Assembly: GCA_002495235.1 (NCBI GenBank)
Contig: DAEG01000095.1
Location: forward strand, 1 to 23,695
Reading direction: 5' to 3'
DNA: 23,695 nucleotides
Source of the DNA: Euryarchaeota archaeon UBA287
GTDB lineage: Archaea; Thermoplasmatota; UBA186; UBA287
The position numbers were made by a program, and so were the translations under genes. The notes below the pieces were generated by a model, which was not told the origin of the DNA, did no database searches, and saw only the letters and a program-made list of their open reading frames with translations. Of the stretch, positions 14,937 to 21,927 are shown piece by piece (within the stretch, counting starts at the first letter, position 1; every line of letters begins with the position of its first letter).

Positions 14937-16193
14937 TCATCTTTTTCTTCTGAAGGTGATCTTTGCTGTTATGATCCTGTCACTTCTGAAGACCCTTATC
15001 GTTATTAGCCACAGGATTACGGCGAACAAAGCCATGTACACTATCCCTGCGATCACGACGGCGTAGTCCCCGAAGAGCAGGGCCCTCGATGCTATCATCG
15101 GGTGTGAAAAAGGGATGGCAAAGAGCAGGGCCCTCAGCGCTGTTGGCATAGTCGTGTAGTCACTGAACATCAGCAGGAAGAACGGGATCATCACGAGCAA
15201 GGTCACGGGCATTATCATGGTCTGAGCGGACTTCGTGTCCTGCGAGTAGACACCCAGGAGCATCGAGAGCGAGAGCGCTACGAGTATCGCCAGGAACAGG
15301 GACACGCCAAGCAGGGCATAGCCCAGCACGCCCATAGAGAGACTAGGCATCGATATCGAACTGTTGGGCGTGATCGACCTCATGTAATAGCCGAAGCCCA
15401 AGAGATATATGATCGACATTATGAAAGCCACGATGGTCGCTCCGCCTATCTTGCCGAGGATTATAGTGCTCCTGCTAACAGGCAGCGTCAGCAGGGTCTC
15501 CAGCGTCTTGTTCTCCTTCTCCATCCCCATCGATGTTATCACCATCTGGCCAGCGAACATGATTGCTATCATCAGGATGACCGGGACAAGCACTGATTGC
15601 CCCATCAGCAGGCTGGTGATCATCTCAGGTGAGCCCTCGCTCACCACGCCTCTCAGGACTATGAAGCTCTTTGGTCTCACGGGGTTGAGTATGTTGCTGG
15701 GTTCCGTGCCGGGGTAAGCTTCCCTTACATATTCCTGTGCTATAAGCTCGTTTATCACGCTCACGGCAACTTGCGTCTTCGCGCTGTTTGTGGTGTCCAT
15801 GATGCCAAGCCCCCTCACAATGCCGTAGACATCGACGTCCGCCCCCTCCTTGTTGTCTATCTTTTCCCCAAAGCCTGATGGTATGACGAGCAAGGCGCTG
15901 GAGGAATGATTGTCAGCGATCTTAAGCGCATCCTCCGTGCTCTCTGTGCCCAATGTGGTGAGCGCTACATTCTGCTGTGAGTTGAGAAGCTCTGTAAGCT
16001 TCTTCGACTCCGCGCTCATGTCAAGATCGAGAAGGGATATTCTCACCTCCTGTTTCATTGCCTCGCTCTGGACGTTCCCTATCACATTTCCCAGTATCGC
16101 GAACATGAATATCATCAAAAGCATGCTGGCTATCATCTGCCCGGTCATGAGCTCTTTGACCTCCTTGCGTAGGAGGTTTGTCAGGTGGCTCAT
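14937..16193 (-). CDS. ABC-2 type exporter permease, system B (NatB-like)
   Basis: The 418-residue permease has an N-terminal cytoplasmic start with a membrane helix (about 17-39), a long extracytoplasmic domain (about 45-205) and five to six C-terminal membrane segments, ending with a very basic tail (ITAKITFRRKR). The motif MGMEKENKTLETLLTLPVSR, with EKE.KTLE.LL..P.S, is the conserved cytoplasmic segment of the NatB/ABC-2 membrane_3 group, which differs from the system A permease. The ATG overlaps the ATPase stop by 4 nt, so it forms one transporter with the upstream ATPase. NatB proteins export sodium in Bacillus, but many relatives export other molecules, so no substrate is assigned. Confidence 0.9.
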   Translation of the reverse strand: MSHLTNLLRKEVKELMTGQMIASMLLMIFMFAILGNVIGNVQSEAMKQEVRISLLDLDMSAESKKLTELLNSQQNVALTTLGTESTEDALKIADNHSSSALLVIPSGFGEKIDNKEGADVDVYGIVRGLGIMDTTNSAKTQVAVSVINELIAQEYVREAYPGTEPSNILNPVRPKSFIVLRGVVSEGSPEMITSLLMGQSVLVPVILMIAIMFAGQMVITSMGMEKENKTLETLLTLPVSRSTIILGKIGGATIVAFIMSIIYLLGFGYYMRSITPNSSISMPSLSMGVLGYALLGVSLFLAILVALSLSMLLGVYSQDTKSAQTMIMPVTLLVMIPFFLLMFSDYTTMPTALRALLFAIPFSHPMIASRALLFGDYAVVIAGIVYMALFAVILWLITIRVFRSDRIITAKITFRRKR

Positions 16194-16906
16194 GATACCA
16201 CCTCAATAAAGACGTCCTCTATGTTCTTTGCTCCGTATTTCTTCTTCAGCTCTTCAGGCTCCCCCGTCTCAACGATCCTGCCCCTGTCTATCAGAGCTAT
16301 CCTGTCGCAGAGAAAGTCTACCTCCAGCATGTTGTGCGAGGAGAGGAGCACCGCTGTGCCCTCTTTTGCAAACCTTTTTATGGTGTCCCTGACCTCCTTG
16401 GCATTTATCACATCAAGGCCGCTGGTGGGCTCATCAAGGACGGCGAGCCTTGGGCGCATCATTAGCGCTCTTGCGACAAGAAGCTTTCTCATCATTCCTT
16501 TGCTGTATGTCGATACCTTGTCATTCAGCCTTTCTCCAAGACCGGTGAGCTCCGCGGCCCTCTTCACCATGCTCTCTCTGTCCCTCCCGCTCGCAAAGAA
16601 CTCAGCCATGAACCTGAGGTATTCCGTGCCCTTGAGATTCTTGTAAGCCCCTGCGTCCTCCGGCAGGTAGCTTATGAATTTCCTCACTTCAGAATCCTCT
16701 TTCACAACATCATGCCCGAATATGGAGACAGAGCCCTCTGTGGGCTTTAGGAGTGTTGACAGTATGCGCAGGGTCGTTGTCTTTCCAGCACCGTTCGGTC
16801 CTATCAAGCCGAAGATCTCGCGTTCCTCAACAGAGAATGTCACGCCATCTAGCGCGGCAATCTTGCCGAATGTTTTTCTCAACCCGTCGACCACAATGGC
16901 TGTCAT
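16190..16906 (-). CDS. ABC-2 type exporter ATPase, system B (NatA-like)
   Basis: The product is 238 residues from ATG 16906. The frame stays open to 17113, but that extension overlaps the upstream gene and includes promoter DNA; a TATA box centred 28 nt upstream of 16906 supports the shorter start, and the protein then begins MTAIVVDGLRKTFG as usual. Walker A GPNGAGKTT is at 36-44, the signature region TYSKGMMRKLLVARAL, Walker B LAVLDEPTSGLD and the H-loop SSHNMLEVD. The signature reads SKGMMRK instead of SGGMxQR, which is common in NatA-type ATPases. It has no DrrA-like tail, unlike the system A ATPase, so the two exporters are distinct. Confidence 0.92.
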   Translation of the reverse strand: MTAIVVDGLRKTFGKIAALDGVTFSVEEREIFGLIGPNGAGKTTTLRILSTLLKPTEGSVSIFGHDVVKEDSEVRKFISYLPEDAGAYKNLKGTEYLRFMAEFFASGRDRESMVKRAAELTGLGERLNDKVSTYSKGMMRKLLVARALMMRPRLAVLDEPTSGLDVINAKEVRDTIKRFAKEGTAVLLSSHNMLEVDFLCDRIALIDRGRIVETGEPEELKKKYGAKNIEDVFIEVVS

Positions 16907-16929
16907 TGCTTCCTGTATGGACTGGCTTC

Positions 16930-16938
16930 TTATATATT
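16930..16938 (-). promoter_or_regulatory. TATA box of ABC system B
   Basis: AATATATAA on the - strand is centred 28 nt upstream of ATG 16906, in the 58-nt gap after the metallopeptidase gene. It gives system B its own promoter. Confidence 0.6.
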
Positions 16939-16964
16939 CTTGCGCTCTGAAGTGCAGCTCCAGG

Positions 16965-18053
16965 TCAGCCTGAAGGCGATTCAGCCATTGCCCCCATCCA
17001 CTCCAGGATCTCGGGATAGAATGACTCAAAGTCAGGATATTTATCCCTGTTCCCTTCATATTCACCGAGCAGATCGTAGATATCCCTGATGTAAATAAAG
17101 CCCATACTCTCATATTCGTTTAAACGCTCTCTGACAAATTCTTTATCGCCCATAAATCTCAAAGAGATCGCTCTAACTATCGTTTCTTCAGCATGGAGAC
17201 TCCATGGAGAGTAGCTATCTTTTATAGTGAGCATGTCTTTAACAGGACCATATAGTGCCTCATATTCCTCGGTCTCGTTGTAATACTTTTTCACTACTGG
17301 TTTGACAAATCGATGGCTGAACTCATGATATGCAGTGAGCTCCACCCCCCTGAACACCGGCAGGTCGTTTTCAACACCAAAGGGACCTATGAGAGCTATC
17401 AGCTGCGTATCCTCTCCCTCTCCAAACATAGCAGAATATCCAAAGTTCCATGCCAGCGGCATCAATATTATCTCGTAGCTCTTTGCCTTTCTTCCGAAAT
17501 AGTTCTCTATCTCTGATCTACATGCCTTTATGCCTGCTCTTTTCACGACCTCATCGTAAAAGTTCATGTGCGAGGTATAGAAGCTCATGAAGTCCGAGAC
17601 CTTTGCATAATCCCTCATAGCTGCTACAAAGCTATCCCATCTCTTCCATAACGCAGGTTTCATCTTTTCTGGCCAGCTTCCCCATACCGCTGACTCTAGC
17701 TCCCATTGCCCTACCTTATGCTCTAGCTCTGGAGGATCCGATAGGGATACCATACAGTGGAAAAGATCGTAGTAAGACACGCCCGCCTCTTTTAATTCGT
17801 TGAGAGCCCCAACTGCCTCATGCTCCCTGTATTCTGAGAAGTATCTGTCAAACTCATTCTTGTATGTGTAGTTGTATTCAATCTGGTTGCATAGTTTTAT
17901 CTCTTCATTTTCATAGTCCTTGTATTCTGAAAAGCGCATGACCGCATATAACAGCTCAATCCTGGGATCAACTTTGGTCTCTACGAGATCGTTATCCCGC
18001 TCTATGCAGAGTGGTAAGACCAGCATGAGAGCGAGGATCAGCGATGCCTTCAC
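16965..18053 (-). CDS. Predicted secreted zinc metallopeptidase (DUF4932-like)
   Basis: The 362-residue product begins with an export signal (MKASLILALMLVLPLC); Cys16 could allow lipidation, although the LPLC lipobox is not perfect. A zinc-metalloprotease motif HEFSH lies at 243-247 (HExxH), followed by Glu-rich HAEETIVRA at 287-295, where a Glu is the likely third zinc ligand. The surrounding sequence (YHEFSHRFVKPVVKKYY) resembles the DUF4932 family of uncharacterised secreted proteins. The N-terminal 200 residues are helical with many aromatic and acidic residues. The start is GTG, with a TATA box centred about 27 nt upstream. It is AT-richer than its neighbours, which could point to transfer. 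No substrate is known. Confidence 0.75.
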   Translation of the reverse strand: MKASLILALMLVLPLCIERDNDLVETKVDPRIELLYAVMRFSEYKDYENEEIKLCNQIEYNYTYKNEFDRYFSEYREHEAVGALNELKEAGVSYYDLFHCMVSLSDPPELEHKVGQWELESAVWGSWPEKMKPALWKRWDSFVAAMRDYAKVSDFMSFYTSHMNFYDEVVKRAGIKACRSEIENYFGRKAKSYEIILMPLAWNFGYSAMFGEGEDTQLIALIGPFGVENDLPVFRGVELTAYHEFSHRFVKPVVKKYYNETEEYEALYGPVKDMLTIKDSYSPWSLHAEETIVRAISLRFMGDKEFVRERLNEYESMGFIYIRDIYDLLGEYEGNRDKYPDFESFYPEILEWMGAMAESPSG

Positions 18054-18076
18054 GTTTTTGAATGTGTCATCCCAAA

Positions 18077-18084
18077 GTTATAGT
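18077..18084 (-). promoter_or_regulatory. TATA box of the metallopeptidase gene
   Basis: ACTATAAC on the - strand is centred about 27 nt upstream of GTG 18053, consistent with a leaderless mRNA. Confidence 0.5.
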
Positions 18085-18211
18085 TTTCTGCAGCAGATGA
18101 TTATTACCTGACCGTTCTTTACGCGTTACAGGGCGTGTTGTCTATTGGAGCCAGAGTTGTAATAAAAATGGCTCTTGTGTCGGATGGTATCAAAGGTGAA
18201 AAGCTTTAGAT

Positions 18212-18502
18212 ATGGACGTCAATTCAGAGATTATGACAATAGACAGGCAGAGGTTTCTAGCCGGAGAAGAAGCGGGAACCTTGAGAGAGGAAACCGAAAA
18301 GGCTCTGATCGACCTGCTAAGCGAAGACCGTGACAAAGCGTACACTTTCCGAGAAATAAGCTCACGAATATCTCTCAACAGAGCAATACCCGGGGGAATA
18401 GCCTCATCGGTCTACCTGGTTTCAATCCTGGATGATCTCATAGAGGAGAAAAAGATACTCTCCAGGAGAATGGGAAAGAGGACGTATTACGCAATAGCAT
18501 GA
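18212..18502 (+). CDS. Small winged-helix DNA-binding protein
   Basis: The 96-residue protein has the helix-helix-helix-wing order of a winged-helix domain: an Ala/Leu helix (ETEKALIDLLSE, about 28-39), FREISSRI (47-54) as the likely second helix, an IASSVYLVSILDDLIEEKKI recognition/third helix (62-81), and a basic beta hairpin SRRMGKRTYYAIA (84-96) as the wing. It is likely a transcription regulator, or a replication-type wH protein. It stands alone, divergent from the metallopeptidase gene, so it could control that gene. AAAGGTGA at 18192-18199 is a possible but rather distant ribosome site (12 nt), so a start at the later ATG (18233) cannot be excluded. Confidence 0.7.
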   Translation: MDVNSEIMTIDRQRFLAGEEAGTLREETEKALIDLLSEDRDKAYTFREISSRISLNRAIPGGIASSVYLVSILDDLIEEKKILSRRMGKRTYYAIA

Positions 18503-18640
18503 AAGATGTTGCAAATTGGTTGATGTTTCGCCCGACTGAGCTCTGCCGTGTGTTGTTCCAGGCATCTTAGGTACGTTACGCGATATGGGTGGGACCTTCG
18601 ATATCAAACAATGCCCAACGGCAGTCGTCTCTCAAAAAGT

Positions 18641-18650
18641 TGATATAAGG
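18641..18650 (+). promoter_or_regulatory. TATA box of the NUDIX-dphB unit
   Basis: TGATATAAGG at 18641-18650 is centred 22 nt upstream of GTG 18668, compatible with a leaderless transcript. Confidence 0.5.
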
Positions 18651-18667
18651 CGTCAGCAATAGGCTAT

Positions 18668-19093
18668 GTGGAGGTCTCTGCCGGCGGCGTCGTGGTCAAG
18701 AGGGAAGATTCGATCCTTGTGCTTCTCGCTAGGAGGGGCAGGGACTGGCAGCTGCCGAAGGGCATGGTGGAGGAGGGAGAGAGGATAGAGGAAACGGCCG
18801 TCAGAGAGGTCAGGGAGGAGACTGGCATAGACGCCAGGATAATAAAGCCTCTGAACAGGATACACTACTGGTACTACAGGGAGGGTGTGAGGATCTACAA
18901 GACCGTTCATTTCTTTCTTATGGAAGCCGTGGGCGGAAACACTGAGGAGCACGATCGGGAGATGGACGAGGTGCGGTGGTTTGAGGTTGAAGAAGCCTTT
19001 GAGGTCATAGCGTACAGAAATGAAAAGGATCTCATAGAGAAGGCAGAGAGAGAGCTGAGGGGTGATCTGGTTTGGGGGAACTGGTCTTCATAG
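18668..19093 (+). CDS. NUDIX hydrolase
   Basis: This 141-residue enzyme cleaves nucleoside-diphosphate-linked compounds. The full NUDIX box is present at about 37-58: GMVEEGERIEETAVREVREETG, fitting Gx5Ex7REUxEExGU, with the metal-binding glutamates in REVREET. The opening EVSAGGVVVKRED and the LLARRGRDWQLPKG segment resemble Ap4A hydrolases and general MutT-like proteins, so a house-cleaning role on dinucleoside polyphosphates is likely, but the substrate is not fixed by sequence. The start is GTG; the nearby ATG at 18666 is out of frame. dphB begins inside its last 22 nt. Confidence 0.92.
   Translation: MEVSAGGVVVKREDSILVLLARRGRDWQLPKGMVEEGERIEETAVREVREETGIDARIIKPLNRIHYWYYREGVRIYKTVHFFLMEAVGGNTEEHDREMDEVRWFEVEEAFEVIAYRNEKDLIEKAERELRGDLVWGNWSS
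19061..19067 (+). promoter_or_regulatory. Ribosome binding site deciding the dphB TTG start
   Basis: GGTGATC at 19061-19067 matches the 16S tail and lies 4 nt before TTG 19072. It supports a rare TTG start inside the NUDIX gene. Confidence 0.55.
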
Positions 19094-19794
19094 GTCTGGG
19101 CATAGATGATGGCTACATAACGTTGAAGGGTTTAGAGGAGGCAAAGAGGTGCGACAGGGTCTTTGCGGAGTTCTACACCTCCAAGGTATTTAACCTTGAT
19201 CTTGGAAGAGAGATAGAGATCCTTGACAGGAAAGAGATAGAGGAAGGAAACAGGATCATTGAGGCAGCTAGCAGGGAGAGTGTAGCTCTTCTCGTGCCCG
19301 GAGATCCTATGGCTGCCACGACCCACCTTCAGATGAGGCTGGAGGCCATGAAGAGAGGAATAAAAGTCAGGGTCATTTGTGGGGTTTCGATATTCTCTGC
19401 GGTGCCCTCCCTGTTGGGGCTGGAGAACTACAAATTTGGCAAGACCGTCAGTATCCCGTGGCCAAGGGAGAATTTCTCTCCGAAGAGCTATTACTACGCG
19501 ATAGGCGCGAATTACCCGCTGCACACGCTGGTGCTTCTCGATACAGAGCCACCGATGAGCGCTAATGAGGGAATAAGAATACTCCGGGACATAGAGAAAG
19601 AAGAGAAGAAAGGCATAATCACAGAAGAAACGCTCGTGTGTGTTGTTGCGAGAGCAGGGAGTGATGACTGTTTCATAAAGTGCGGAAAAGCAGAGGGCAT
19701 AAAAAGCACGGATTTTGGTCCGACGCCTCACGCCATAGTTGTGCCAGGTGAGCTTCATTTCATGGAGGAAGAGAGTCTGAATTTTTTCAGTTAA
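19072..19794 (+). CDS. dphB: Diphthine synthase
   Basis: DphB methylates the modified histidine of elongation factor 2 with S-adenosylmethionine during diphthamide synthesis, a pathway of archaea and eukaryotes. The 240-residue product matches the tetrapyrrole-methylase fold: LVFIGLGIDD (4-13), AEFYTS (32-37), LLVPGDPMAATTH (73-85), GVSIFSAV (104-111) and YKFGKTVSIPWP (120-131), near the conserved YKFGxxxTIP. It begins with TTG at 19072, behind a good ribosome site, overlapping the NUDIX gene by 22 nt. Its 3' end overlaps the convergent HD-domain gene by 8 nt. This gene is the main evidence that the host is an archaeon. Confidence 0.95.
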   Translation: MGELVFIGLGIDDGYITLKGLEEAKRCDRVFAEFYTSKVFNLDLGREIEILDRKEIEEGNRIIEAASRESVALLVPGDPMAATTHLQMRLEAMKRGIKVRVICGVSIFSAVPSLLGLENYKFGKTVSIPWPRENFSPKSYYYAIGANYPLHTLVLLDTEPPMSANEGIRILRDIEKEEKKGIITEETLVCVVARAGSDDCFIKCGKAEGIKSTDFGPTPHAIVVPGELHFMEEESLNFFS

Positions 19795-20347
19795 CAAAAC
19801 GCCCGTGGCGTGCGCCCGCTGTGAGTTCGTCTAGGTCCATTCCACACATTCCACTGAGTTCTTCGTGAAGCGCTCGGACACGATCCGCAGCTTTATCGAG
19901 TCCTTTTCTTTTGAGTGCATCGATCTCTTCATCAACGCTCTGCACTCTTATGGTTGCTACAAGATTGTCAGCGTGGCACACAACCTTCTCTTCTATGGTC
20001 TCCGGCATGTAGTTGCCTGACGGGAGCCCGAGGGCCTCTGCGTCCTCTTCATCAAGCCCGCCGCCTATGTGTCTCTCTATTATGCGAACGATCCTTTCGT
20101 CGATCCCGAGCTCTCTGGCTATCTGTGCTCCTACAACAGCGTGCCTTATCCCGTTGGTCCTGCTCCTTCCTATGTCGTGAAGCATTGCGCCCCGTACAAC
20201 AAGATCAACATCGACCTCATGCCCCCTACGCGTCAGTGCGTCCGCTATCATAATCGCAACCCTGTCCACCGCCCTGCAGTGCTCTATTACCAGCTCTGTG
20301 CATCCTGCCTTTCTCAATATTGACTCGCACTCTTCTTCAGTACTCAC
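19787..20347 (-). CDS. HD-domain phosphohydrolase (archaeal TIGR00295-like)
   Basis: The 186-residue protein is a small HD-domain metal-dependent phosphohydrolase of a type conserved in archaea. Metal ligands are visible: His23 (IEHC), the His57-Asp58 pair in GAMLHDIGR, His69 (IRHAVVGA), His93 (ERHIGGGL) and Asp127 (VCHADNLV). It probably hydrolyses a phosphomonoester or cyclic nucleotide; the substrate is not known. The start is GTG 20347, with an AT-rich TATA-like element centred about 23 nt upstream. It is convergent with dphB, with an 8-nt 3' overlap, so the two mRNAs are antisense at their ends. Confidence 0.88.
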   Translation of the reverse strand: MSTEEECESILRKAGCTELVIEHCRAVDRVAIMIADALTRRGHEVDVDLVVRGAMLHDIGRSRTNGIRHAVVGAQIARELGIDERIVRIIERHIGGGLDEEDAEALGLPSGNYMPETIEEKVVCHADNLVATIRVQSVDEEIDALKRKGLDKAADRVRALHEELSGMCGMDLDELTAGARHGRFVN

Positions 20348-20364
20348 TCCGTTCTATCGTGTTG

Positions 20365-20377
20365 TATTTTTTTATTT
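20365..20377 (-). promoter_or_regulatory. TATA-like element of the HD-domain gene
   Basis: An AAATAAAAAAATA run on the - strand is centred about 23 nt from GTG 20347. It lies in the 41-nt gap after the coiled-coil operon. Confidence 0.45.
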
Positions 20378-20388
20378 GTTTTGTGATT

Positions 20389-21627
20389 TTATCCTATCAG
20401 CACTCCGCCGCGTGACTTTTTGAAGAAGTCTATAACTCCCTCGTACTCATCTACCTTTTTCTTAAGTCTGCCGTTCTCCTCCAGTAGCTGATCCACCCTC
20501 TGCTTCATAGACACGTTATCATTTGTGAGATCCTTCATGCTTGCGGACAGTTTCTCTATTCTCTCATCCCTCGCTCTGATCTCTCCCTTGAGCCGCTCAG
20601 CTTCTCCCTCCATCTCTGCGAGAAGTCCCTCTTTCAGTTCCTCTCTTCTCTTCAGGAGCAATGAGTTCATGGCATTGATCTCTTCCTGCAGTGACATGTT
20701 CTCAGATCTCAGCCTCTGGATCTCAGTCTCTTTCTCTCCCGCGTTCTTCTGGGCCTCGCCGAGCGATTTGGACAACCCGCTTATCCTCGCCTTTAAAGCC
20801 TCGCCATCCACCTGTGCTTTTAGCAGCTCTCCCTCTTTAGCCTCCAGCTCGTTCAGGGTCCTGCTGCTCTCTGCCTCAAGGACTTCTCTCGCTCTTTTCA
20901 GTTCTTCTAGCTCTGACAGGGTCACTTTGAGAGATTCATCAGTTTTCCTCTTATCTTCACCCATCACAGATAGTTTATCGCGGAGCGTGCCATTCTCCAT
21001 GGATAGCGACTCCATGGCTCCTTCTCTCTTTTTTAGCTCGAGCTCGAGTTCCCTCACTCTGCCATTCAGGGAGTCTGCCTCATGTCCAGTTCGTTCCAGA
21101 TCCGCACTGGCGGCCTCAAGTCTGGCCTCCAGTGATGCCGCTCTCTTGCTCTCTTCCTCCAGTCTTGCTGCGGTTTTATCCCTCTCATATCCGAGCTCGT
21201 CCCTCTCTCTTCTGAGCTCCTCGTGGCCTTTTAAGAGATCCTCCATCTTTCTTTTCAGCGCTTCATTCTCTCCGGAGAGAGAGATTCTCTCCTCGCGCTC
21301 TGTTCGGATCTCCTCGTCAAGATCTGAAATGCGATTTTCATAATCCTTTACAGTTCTCCGAGCGATCTCGGCATCCAGCAGTAGCCTGTTTCTTTCGTCA
21401 GATACACGCGACATCTCCGTTCTGAGCTCTTCCAGCTCTTTTCTCAGGGCGCTCGCTCTCTCTTTTAATAGCGAGTTCTCTTTTGTCAGGCCTTCGATGC
21501 TTGCGGTAAGATCGGATATTCTGGACTCTCTAACCTCCAGCTCTCTGTTCAGGATGTTATTTCTCTCCATGAGCCTGTTGAGCTTTTCTCCAAGCTGCTT
21601 TAGCGTAGCTGCGGGCTCACTGAGCAT
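20389..21627 (-). CDS. Coiled-coil protein, third gene of the coiled-coil operon
   Basis: Nearly all of this 412-residue protein is continuous heptad-rich coiled coil, dominated by Glu, Arg, Lys, Leu and Ser with almost no Pro or Gly; only one Trp-free, Phe-containing tail (VIDFFKKSRGGVLIG) departs from it. The start ATG 21627 has GGAGG 6 nt upstream. It has no signal peptide, membrane segment, Walker motif or SMC hinge, so it is a structural or scaffold protein. It lies 15 nt after the 94-residue coil, and the three genes share an operon. Function is unknown. General similarity to myosin or SMC arms is compositional only. Confidence 0.8.
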   Translation of the reverse strand: MLSEPAATLKQLGEKLNRLMERNNILNRELEVRESRISDLTASIEGLTKENSLLKERASALRKELEELRTEMSRVSDERNRLLLDAEIARRTVKDYENRISDLDEEIRTEREERISLSGENEALKRKMEDLLKGHEELRRERDELGYERDKTAARLEEESKRAASLEARLEAASADLERTGHEADSLNGRVRELELELKKREGAMESLSMENGTLRDKLSVMGEDKRKTDESLKVTLSELEELKRAREVLEAESSRTLNELEAKEGELLKAQVDGEALKARISGLSKSLGEAQKNAGEKETEIQRLRSENMSLQEEINAMNSLLLKRREELKEGLLAEMEGEAERLKGEIRARDERIEKLSASMKDLTNDNVSMKQRVDQLLEENGRLKKKVDEYEGVIDFFKKSRGGVLIG

Positions 21628-21642
21628 TGCCCCCCTCCAGGC

Positions 21643-21927
21643 TCATAGAGGAAGATCCTTGAGCTGATCCATCTGGGTGCTCAGGTCGTTAACTAGAGTT
21701 ACAAGCTCGTTGTATCTGCTCTCTATCTCTTCAATTCTGCTCTTCAGCTCACCATTCTCTCTTACCAATCCATCGGCCTTCTTCTCCAGTTCGACCTTTT
21801 GTGCGTTAAGTTGCTGCACCTCGGCCTCCCTCTCGCTTAGTCTGTTGCTGAGTTCTCTGTTCTCCTTTACGGCATCCTCGAATTTAGCCCTTATCTTCTG
21901 TATTCTTTCACCCACTTCATTCATCAT
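21643..21927 (-). CDS. Short coiled-coil protein, second gene of the coiled-coil operon
   Basis: This is a 94-residue protein made almost wholly of coiled coil (about residues 3-90), with heptad Leu/Val/Ile spacing. The start is ATG 21927, 8 nt after GGAGG; the GTG at 21936 overlaps the ribosome site itself (GGAGGTGAT at 21932-21940) and is less likely. It overlaps the preceding long coil gene by 11 nt and is followed after 15 nt by the third gene. It may pair with the longer coils as a cap or linker. No family is recognised. Confidence 0.75.
   Translation of the reverse strand: MMNEVGERIQKIRAKFEDAVKENRELSNRLSEREAEVQQLNAQKVELEKKADGLVRENGELKSRIEEIESRYNELVTLVNDLSTQMDQLKDLPL

Noticed and set aside
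16907..17113. N-terminal extension of 69 residues on the system B ATPase
   Set aside because: It overlaps the metallopeptidase gene and spans the TATA box; family members start at MTAIVVDGLRK-like sequence.
20525..21343. 272-codon serine-rich + strand frame
   Set aside because: Poly-Ser/Leu translation is the mirror image of Glu/Arg/Lys-rich coiled-coil codons; antisense shadow.
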